This document shows, one piece after another, positions 55,640-64,000 of a stretch of DNA of 64,000 bases; positions within the stretch are counted from its first letter, which is position 1; each line of letters starts with the position of its first letter. The translations under genes and the position numbers were made by a program. Origin of the DNA: Hypomesus transpacificus (Eukaryota > Chordata > Actinopteri > Osmeriformes > Osmeridae); contig NC_061074.1 in NCBI RefSeq assembly GCF_021917145.1, forward strand, positions 10,008,860 through 10,072,859, in the 5' to 3' direction. The notes under the pieces are model-generated. The model had not been told where the DNA came from. It was given only the letters and a program-made list of their open reading frames with translations, and did no database searches.

Positions 55640-57265
55640 TGACAGACAAGGAGAATCAGAAAGCAAGAGAGCAAACCCCCCGCTCCCCCCTCCCCCCCCC
55701 CCCCCTCACTGTGAGGCTGCTCCCCAGCCCCATAGTGTCTTCCAACAGCACAATTACTGGAAAAAGAGTGAATGTGTAGAGTGTTAATCATCCTCCTAGA
55801 ATGGAGGAAGTGATGCGCACCATGGGAAAGGGCCCCAATGTTCTGAAAACACAATTTATTTTGTGCTCACGGCAACTCCAGCGGCCAAGCACCTCGCCAG
55901 GACCCTGTCCTGCTAGATCCTGGGAGGGGTCGTCGTGAGGTCGTCAGAAGGTCAGGTAGAACTCTTCTGCTAAGAGAGCAGGGAGACGGGGGATTTTGTC
56001 AGCAACAGTTGAAGAGCAACATTTCAGATACAACATCATCTAAAACGATGTGTGTCCTTAGGCCTCAACTGTGTGTGTATAATACTCATGTAAACATGAA
56101 TAATCCTATCAGCTTCTAATATGGAGGTGATCTACACTGGATTCCAACCCCCCCCACCCCCTCACTTTTCCACTATGAATTTGCCATTCTAATGTATTTC
56201 AACGGGATTGGAAATCCTGTACATTGAGAGCATCTAGTCAATGATGTTATTTAGTCTTATTCAGAACACCGTATCATTGGGCTGGGCTAGAGGTCAGCCC
56301 TTACAGTCATTCTGCCCCCACACAGCTCTACTGCAGAAGACTGTAACAAGGAGCCAGGGAAACCCACACATGGTTTTGCTCTCAGACCCTAAAACAACAG
56401 CCTGAGAAAGACATTCTGCTATATCTGCCGTGGAGAAGACTTAAACAAAAGAGCAGTCTGTCTCTTGGCTTCCCATCCGATCAGGTTTCCCTCTCTGTCT
56501 CTTTTCGCACAGCTGCAAGTCACTTTCCTCCTGTACACTCAGACACAGGCTCTCACAAGGAAAACGAACTCAGCCAGGACAACTGTATGTGGACGAGGAG
56601 AAAAGCTGGTTTGATTTGAGCAGATCTCAGGCTGATGTCGTTGTACTTACATTGATATACTGTACTGACATATGCATCGTATGTTTAGTACAGGTTGTTA
56701 AATGTACCTGTGAAATCAACCCCACAAAAGCAAACATTTTCAGAACTGGGGGGAGGGGGGGGGAGTATTTTCCTCTGTTTCTGCTCGTCGCCAACACCCA
56801 TACGCCAGGTAAGCTTCCCACCATTATCCTATGAGCTCCCTGTCATTTTCTTTTCCAGCACAGGGAATGTTTGTGCATTTGGGAAAGTTGTTCCAAGCCC
56901 TGGCTGGCTGAGGGGTCACAGTTCAACAGCCTGATCAAGGTGGCTCCGCCTGGCACTTGTCCCCTGGTCATTGAATAGCTGATTTTTTGACCTCAGTTCC
57001 TTAACTCCCTCAGCCCCGCTGCCTTAGCAACAGCAAGTTAGGGTTGCATGACATCATGATAGAGATGATGGGAGTGGGGGGGGCTTGGAGCGATTTTTCC
57101 GACATTATTAGAGTGTTAGTGGTGTCATTATTAGCACAGGTGTGTTTTCTCAATGACTAAATTCTTCTGCTGGTGAAAGGATCCTCTCAGAGCTCACAAG
57201 GGGATGAGACAGGGCCTTTCCAGCCCTCCTTAAATAAGGTTCCTGTTCCTGTCCTCGACCCCCTC
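55640..57265. other. Intergenic, no gene recognised
   Basis: Contains a C-run near 55,675-55,706 and G-runs near 56,747-56,763. No coding signal was found. Confidence 0.6.
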
Positions 57266-57269
57266 TTGT

Positions 57270-57675
57270 ACAACACCCCTTAAAACAGGCTACAACACCC
57301 CTTGAAACAGGCCACAACACCCCTTAAAACAGGCCACAACACCCCTTAAAAGAGGCCACAACACCCCTTAATACAGGCCACAACACCCCTTAAAACAGAC
57401 CACAACACCCCTTAAAACAGGCCACAACACCCCTTAAAACAGGCCACAACACCCCTTGAAACAGGCCACAACACCCCTTAAAACAGGCCACAACACCCCT
57501 TGAAACAGGCCACAACACCCCTTAAAACAGGCCACAACACCCCTTAAAACAGGCCACAACACCCCTTAAAACAGGCCACAACACCCCTTGAAACAGGCCA
57601 CAACACCCCTTAAAACAGGCCACAACACCCCTTAAAACAGGCCACAACACCCCTTGAAACAGGCCACAACACCCC
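57270..57675. repeat. 22-bp minisatellite, about 18 copies
   Basis: Units of CAACACCCCTTAAAACAGGC plus CA, with a recurrent AAAA/GAAA variant. Units are highly uniform, which suggests recent expansion or homogenisation. Confidence 0.97.
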
Positions 57676-57679
57676 CATC

Positions 57680-59475
57680 TCCCAAATTAGATCCATGTTG
57701 TGCTCAGGCCTCTCTGCGGAACCTTCAGCTAGGCTTCTTTATTTTTTTTACAGGGGGAGCACACATTGGAGATCAGGAAATGGCCGCTTACATTATTTAA
57801 TTAGCAGAGGAGGAGTGCTGAGAGGTTAACCTCCATTCAGAGCAGAAACTCTATCCACTCATTGATTCTATAAAAAGCACAGGAGTTGTGTCAGAGCAAC
57901 ACACAGAGCCCAGGGTGCCCCCCCCCCCTTTCTGTCTGCCAAAAGGCTCTAGCCATCTCCAAGGACTATCATTCGATATATCATACTTTGCAAAACATGC
58001 GTATGCATATTTGTTTTTGCAAATAAATTGGGTAAAACCTTCCAGCCTTTTTTTTTTTGGGGGGGGGGGGTGAATGTTTGAAGTACAAAGCTTGAAGTAG
58101 AGAGGAAGGATGTGTCTGTGAACATGCGTGTGAAAATGTGTATGTGTGCTTGAACATAGCGTGTTTGAAAAAGTGTGTTTCTGTAAGCGTGAATGCTTCA
58201 GTTGCTGGGAAAGCCATTAGGTGTAATTGAAGTGCTCCAATAAGTGAGCATTAACCTGCCAGTCGTGGATTGTTTGGGCTACATTTTTAGGCGGAATCAA
58301 TGGCTACTTAAGATCTTTGTCAGAGACATTGATCAGTTCCTTCAGAGTTCCATGAGTTCACCCAACATCCCACTACCCTGCTCAGTCATGTGCAGCACGC
58401 ACACACAACACTTTGTACACTGGCCGACGTTGTCTTGACAGTCAAGCAGACATATGCCTGGAATTCCACACTGCATGCATGGAATACTGACACTAATTGT
58501 ACACACAGTCATCTAAATACCCTTGATTCCACTATGCTGGTTACATACTTGAGAATTGAGGCTCGTCCCTGTAGACAAGTCTCCTTGTCTGTAACCTCAA
58601 GACTCTAAAGCTGAACCTCGCAGATATCATCTCTGTAAGTGCAGAAACAGGCTTCCTTTCCCTTATTAACCGTTTTAAACCGGAAATCCAAGTCCTTCCG
58701 ATATCCTGACATCTCCAAGAATCGTTGGATATTCATACTGCAGACTCTTTCACAGGCTTTTGTGGCAGTTTATCATGAGTTGCTGAATCCCAAAATAACC
58801 TGTGTTATTGAAGCGGCTGGTGGTCTATTTGTTTTAGAAGAAAAGAGAAGGCATTAACTGGATTGGGGCTTCTCCAGTGAGCCTGGCTTCTGTCTTACAG
58901 TGAAGACTAAGAAAACAGACAGACAGACCTCCAGTATGTCCTCTCTGAGGGGGTTTCTGGGGCTGCGATACGTAGATCCACCGGCTTAACTCAGCCAGGC
59001 AGACGTGAGAAGCCTTAAGCTGGTTTGATATTTCACCGGATGATTTAGGTCATGAGGGTCTGGCTGCAGTTTAGACAAGGGTGTGTTTCCTCCTGGGAGA
59101 TAGGAGCTCATCCGCAGGCTGTAAAGTTTATGGACCTGGGAGAGAGATCTGATAGACCACAGCAGGGAGATATAACATGTTTGTCGCCCACACAATCTCT
59201 GTCCTCTACTTGTCCGGCACCACATCCCCAGTCGTCGGCTGAGTAAGAGCTGGCTTTATCATCTTTCCATGGGAACCTAACTCCGCTGCCCTGTAAAGGA
59301 GGGGGTGCAGGGAGATGGGTGAAGTGAGGTGCTGTTGGGAATGGTAGTTTCCCTGCAGGCTGCTCCCCGGAGCTCCCATTAGCAGGTAATGGTCCAGCCG
59401 GAGCACGCGGGAGGAGAACATTTAGGGCAAGGAGCAGTGGAAAACCAAGAGAAATGATGTCAGAGGCATCGCGAC
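57680..59475. other. ostn upstream region, no gene recognised
   Basis: Non-coding sequence upstream of the ostn promoter. A second TATAAAAA lies near 57,869 without other support. There is a G-run near 58,061-58,070. Confidence 0.55.
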
Positions 59476-59479
59476 CACC

Positions 59480-59514
59480 GATTGGAGTGGAGATTCCTGA
59501 GGAGAGCCTATAAA
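59480..59514 (+). promoter_or_regulatory. ostn: ostn core promoter
   Basis: TATAAA at 59,509-59,514, with an inverted CCAAT box (ATTGG) near 59,481 and a TGATGTCA CRE-like site near 59,455. A TATA promoter suits a strongly induced muscle or bone hormone gene. Assignment rests on position, orientation and the exon that follows. Confidence 0.5.
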
Positions 59515-59539
59515 GCCAGGAAAGTCAACATCAGGAACA

Positions 59540-59621
59540 AGCAAAGGGAAGGGAAAAGTGGAACGTGAGAAATTCAAGGAACTTTCAGCAGCCTGTGTGG
59601 GTGATCAAGACTTGACAAAAG
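59540..59621 (+). other. ostn: Probable non-coding exon 1 of ostn
   Basis: Begins about 30 bases after the TATA box, has no ATG, and ends AAAAG|GTAGGC at 59,621. The start is approximate. Confidence 0.45.
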
Positions 59622-61719
59622 GTAGGCGCATCTGTAAGTGCTCGCTCAGACTGTAGGAGTGTGAGTACATAAGAAATACAGGTGTAATGACCATCCCTGT
59701 TTGGATGCAGGTGTTTCTTTGCTGCACCATTAAAATAAGAACAGTTAAATGTGTGATATTAAGTGAGAGGTTTGTCAGCAAGTTAGATCACATCTATGCC
59801 CACTACTGATTCTTCTTGAGAGTGAGTGGAATATATGATGGATACATTATCTATATTGTGCACAGGAGAATTTAAGGAGTGTGTAAAGAATTTCTGTTAC
59901 AAACGAAGAATGAGTGTATCTTTGAGAGAATCTAGGGTTACGCAGTGCATGCAATGGGTGTAGGTATTTATTTTTGGGAACGGAAAATGCTAAAATTAGC
60001 CGATGTTGCTGGACAATACATATACTTTGCCTGTCACTGAGGCTGAAACATACACTGTGTGAATGTGAGTTACAATAGAGTGAACAGGATGTTTTAAAAG
60101 TTTACAGATTTTTAAGTTAACAAATGTATTTTAAGACACCGATCTCAAAATATGTTCAATGGCTGTACATTAGTTATTGTTCAAATTTTATGATCTTAAG
60201 TTTTTATAAGACAAATTTTAGAGTACATTTGAAATAGCTGATTCATAACAAAATGATTATGTTGATGTTGGACTGTAAATTCACTTTATCTATGTTAATT
60301 CACAAAAGCGTATATGGATATAACAATGAATGAATATTAATATCATGAATATTAACTTCCCTGGTTCAAAATCATACAATAGCAGATATTTATAGAAATG
60401 AACAGGTAGGTGATTTAGAAGGAAGGAATGCTTCTGGCTGGTCATAGTTTGAGCTTCAGAGGATTTACAATATGAGACGGTATTTGTGTGTGTGTAGGGT
60501 CTCGTGTATGTACTTTGTGTTTAGTTGCGTGTGAAGTGTGTTTCTAAGTGCATGGTTGAAGCGGTGCAGAAGGTAAAGTGTTGGAATAGGTGTTCTTCAC
60601 TCACAGAGTTCTGCAGCTCTGATGAATGGTCACAGTTAAAGTGACTGATAACACGATGTGAGTGAAACTGATGGAGACCGTATAGGCTCCATTGGAATGG
60701 TATACGCATAAAAATGCAAGCAAGACAAACATACTGTTGTTTGCAACTTAAAAGGGATCCTTAAATTAGCATTCAAATATGGATGGAAACTATGCATAAA
60801 ATATTTGGGAATTTAATCGATTTTTTCTGTTTTTTTCTGTAAAGTAATGTATAGCTGAAACAATGTTTCTAGATGTCATATTTCAAAAGTAGCATGTTGG
60901 TCACTGTTGCACTCTTCGTGTCAGTGGTAGCATTACTACAGTACAATAATATGGCAGTGTAATGTGCTGAAATCAGACAGCACTTGATGTGTATATGAAC
61001 TGAATCAGGGGAACCAAGCCCCAAAATTGTGTTTTCTAACGGTGGTCTCTGCCGAGGGAGGACAGCACTAGAGAGGTGCTGAAGGTAGAGTTCAGGCTGG
61101 GGTTGGGACTAAGGCAGACTTGTGCTAAGCTAACTGTTTTCCTGAAGTAATTTGTTTGTGTAAAGGGAAGGGACGAGTTTTGTCTCCGCCAGGTTCAGTC
61201 CATTCTCACACTCAGGGTGCTGAGCTCCCGGTATTTTCCCAGATGGAGGCAGGGTAAAGTAAACAGAAGGCCATGTATCACAGAAACCTGAAACGGTAGC
61301 TATCTGTGCTTGATGGCGAGAGAGAGAGAGCACACAGACAGTGCACACACACACACTCTCTCTTCCTTACACCAGAACATAACACAATATCCCTCATAAT
61401 TTTATCTTTTTGTCTGAGAAAAAGAGAGGAAAATGTTTCTTTATGAGGAGGATCACAGATGTAGTACAGTGGGAATACTGTTTAATTTTCTATTATTTCT
61501 CTAACCCTTTTATCCCATCTTTTTCCATTTCTTTAAATGCTGATTTATTTACTACCGGTTTGCAATGCAGGTGTGGCAACTTTGTGCTATGTGTTCCAAC
61601 TTTGTGCTGTGTGTTCCAACTGAGTGCTGTGTGTTCCAACTTTGTGCTGTGTGTTCCAACTGAGTGCTGTGTGTTCCAACTGAGCACTGTGTGTTCCAAC
61701 TGAGTGCTGTGTGTTCCAG
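59622..61719 (+). other. Probable 5' intron of ostn
   Basis: AT-rich, no coding signal. It ends in a 20-bp tandem repeat running up to the coding exon. Confidence 0.5.
61577..61719 (+). repeat. 20-bp tandem repeat abutting the ostn start codon
   Basis: Seven units of TTTGTGCTGTGTGTTCCAAC type, with TTTG/TGAG variants. The last unit reads GTGTTCCAG directly before ATG at 61,720, so the repeat forms the putative acceptor. Confidence 0.92.
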
Positions 61720-63796
61720 ATGCTGGACTGCAGTTGTCTGCTTCTATCCTGTCTTCTGAGCATGACCCTGTTCCAGTGCAGTGTTGACAGCCTGCGGTTG
61801 AGCCAGGAGAGTCCAGAGGTGAGCCCAGGTCAAACGGGGGGGAAACAGTGAAGATATGGGGCTGGCACAAGATCTAACACACACCCTCACTGGACAATCA
61901 GATTGTCAAGTGTCAGTAGAGCACTAGATAGCTGGATATCTGGTAATCTATGTGTTTTGTTAAGTTAGACCAAGGGACATTATCTTTGCCCACTGCTGCT
62001 AACATAAAGCAATTGCTCCAGGCTGTTGATTTTGCATAGCCTCTGCAAGGTTTGGCATAATACGAGGAGCAGGTTTTAGTAGTATTGGGAGGAAAGGCCT
62101 TGAATAAGTACATTTATCTTTATTTAATGTGTAAATGAATGTTGTTCACAACAATTATTTACTGCTCTTCACATTATCACTATAAATCCTGAAGATTTAA
62201 AGTATATAAATATGTATATTAGTTGACATTATGGAAATAGAAAAAAATGGCTTTTATGTTATCAACCTAGATTAATAACCTGTATTAGTTCATTAGGATT
62301 AGTTAATTATAAAATTATTCCAGCCATATAAGAAATACAATCTTGCTGCATTGTTTACATAATATTTTAGTGTGTAATTGATATGCTATTGATGTATTTT
62401 GCACTCTGCCTGGTAAATACAGACCAATCCTTGACATTGACCACCAAAATAAAGCAATATAACAAGCAAAACCTGAGCTGAGTGTGAGCCTAGAGATGCC
62501 ATCAATAGGGATTGATAGATTTTGTGCCAAGGTCTGGTCGGGATTCGGTTTAATTTGTGGTTCATCTTGTGCATAGGCTACTAGCAAGCAGGGCATTTCA
62601 TGAACACAGGCCTGTCATTTTTTAGGTAAATTTAACGGACAAAATGCCAATGTCTGAACATTTGTCCAAAAGGCTATAGTTTACATGTTACAGTCATACA
62701 TGCGACAAACGGTAGGCCTACGCCCAAAATTTAAAGGATTTGGTATCTTGTTGGCGCAATTTACCCGGAAGTCTATGGGACGAAGTAATTCATGTTTACG
62801 TTCATGAATTGATGACGTAGTCCATGTTACATTTTGTATATGCCAATTTACAGCCTATTTAAATGGATGCATAACTTAAAATCTACCTAATATAGGTGTT
62901 TAATATCTAACCATGGCATTAAATGAAAAACCCGTTCAAACATTGAAAGGGGGACTGGAGTACGTCAGGGATAATGATGTTTGCTCCTGTTGTGCTTTGC
63001 AGTATCTTGACCGGATGGCTCTGGAGGACTCCGTCCCACAGCAGGTCTTCTCCAGTGAAGGGAAGGCGGTGCTGACGGCCAAACTCCTGCTTCTGGACCA
63101 CATGACCCGTCTGGAGAACGAGGTCATTGAACCCAAGAGGAAGAGAAGCTTCCCAGGGTCCAACACTCCACTGGATCGCCTCTCCATAAGCACCATGGAT
63201 CCTAAGGGCTCTAAGCAGAGGTACCGGCACTAATTAGCAGAGGGATCGGCCGTCGCTATAGAAACACTCCATTTTTCAGCAGTGGAGGATCAAACATACA
63301 AAGTAGTTTGATTGGCCGAAATGCTATCAAGCTAGAACCACTCTGTATGAGCAGCTTAACTGTTAAGTAAATAATGTGATGTTGCTCTATATTGATTCCA
63401 ATCCATAGTATTCCGGGGAGTCAGGTGGCTGAATGGTGAGGGAATCGGGCTGGTAATCTGAAGGTCGCCAGTTCGATTCCTGGCTGAGCCAAATGACGTT
63501 GTGTCCTTGGGCAAGGCACTACACCCTACTTGCCTCGGGGGGAATGTCCCTGTAGTTACTGTAAGTCGCTCTGGATAAGAGCGTCTGCTAAATGACTAAA
63601 TGTAAATGAAAAAGGAAATAGTATGTGTTGTTGCTGGCAAGGTGAGGAATGATTTCTTGGCATGTGATGTACACACAGTAAATGTCTTTGGGATTTCTTT
63701 TGTCTCTACAGGAAAGTGGTAGAGCTACCGAGAAGAAGAGTCAGTGTTCCCATCGACAGGATTGGAGTAGGTCGTCTACCCAGCAGCCGGGGGTAG
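61720..63796 (+). CDS. ostn: Osteocrin (musclin)
   Basis: Small secreted hormone of bone and muscle that binds the natriuretic clearance receptor NPR-C and so raises local natriuretic peptide activity. Three coding exons: 61,720-61,818, 63,003-63,220 and 63,712-63,796; 402 nt, 133 aa, exactly the human length I recall. Signal peptide begins [39 protein letters not shown] is the conserved pro-region block. It is followed by dibasic KRKR, a convertase site, and two natriuretic-like motifs, SNTPLDRLS and [11 protein letters not shown]. The end SSRG matches mammals. The cysteine ring of true natriuretic peptides is absent, as expected for osteocrin. All junctions are GT-AG and in phase. Confidence 0.94.
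61819..63002 (+). other. Intron 1 of the ostn coding region
   Basis: AT-rich; nothing else recognised. Confidence 0.8.
63415..63608 (+). mobile_element. tRNA-derived SINE in the last ostn intron
   Basis: Plus-oriented full-length copy from GGGGAGTCAGGTGGCTGAAT to TAAATGACTAAATGTAAATG, about 100 bases before the last coding exon. Confidence 0.92.
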
Positions 63797-64000
63797 AGTG
63801 CTCGTGCGAGAGCCCCTGATCTAGATAGGTATAGAATGGACATGCCACAAACCACACAGCACAGCAGTGCTTACAGTAAAACCATGGAGAACTCTTAACT
63901 CATAGTGGAGCCTTAAAATAACTTCTCTAACAGCACTAGAGACATGACATTAAACAAGTTTATCCCTGTCTGTTTTCTCTGTCTACAGGGTAGCCATCAC
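63797..64000 (+). other. ostn: ostn 3' region
   Basis: Downstream of the stop at 63,794-63,796. GATAG|GTATAG near 63,827 and CTGTCTACAG near 63,988 could mark an intron in the 3' UTR, but the window ends here. Confidence 0.3.

Noticed and set aside
38400-64000. Search for a uts2b (urotensin 2B) gene, expected beyond ostn in mammals
   Set aside because: No CFWKYC-encoding sequence was seen, so it is either outside the window or absent.

Overview
The window is vertebrate nuclear DNA, almost certainly from a ray-finned (teleost) fish. The evidence is spliced genes with GT-AG introns, abundant tRNA-derived SINEs, decayed LINE and DNA transposons, many minisatellites, and four recognisable vertebrate genes. 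No bacterial, phage or CRISPR-type system is present. The species cannot be named from the sequence alone.

Layout. (1) 1-2,000: an AT-rich minisatellite, a duplicated hairpin module, and a decayed LINE reverse transcriptase split by a hAT-like foldback element. (2) 2,500-19,560: three tandem copies of a zinc-finger gene unit (A, B, C). Each is read on the minus strand and has the same TATA-like promoter, a tiny non-coding exon 1 and one exon holding the 5' UTR and all fingers. Copy A is cut short by a SINE. Copy C has lost its last finger. Copy B is intact. A small transposon with a 9-bp target duplication and a truncated RecQ-like helicase ORF lies between A and B. (3) 21,725-30,159, minus strand: fgf12 in five coding exons giving 189 aa, plus a candidate alternative first exon. 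A 1-kb minisatellite runs exactly up to the exon 2 splice donor. (4) 32,081-40,096, plus strand: il1rap, with a start codon split by an intron and two alternative TIR-half terminal exons (597 and 732 aa), matching the ubiquitous and brain-type isoforms known in mammals. (5) 47,124-49,302, minus strand: gmnc (GEMC1), 436 aa, with an intron directly after ATG and a coding minisatellite near the C-terminus. (6) 59,480-63,796, plus strand: ostn (osteocrin/musclin), 133 aa, with a TATA promoter and a non-coding first exon. The rest is intronic or intergenic DNA with SINEs and minisatellites.

The genes do not form an operon. il1rap-gmnc-ostn keeps the order and orientation I recall from human 3q28, while fgf12 sits on the other side of il1rap here. 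They act separately: sodium-channel modulation (fgf12), IL-1 family signalling (il1rap), multiciliated-cell fate (gmnc) and a secreted natriuretic-clearance-receptor ligand (ostn). The zinc-finger cluster is a young, species-specific type of expansion.

The best leads are: the split or intron-abutted start codons; a SINE that supplies the likely branch point of the il1rap isoform-a exon; the fgf12 minisatellite whose units each copy the exon 2 donor; the novel fgf12 first exon; and SINE truncation of a zinc-finger paralogue. I found no convincing undescribed molecular system.
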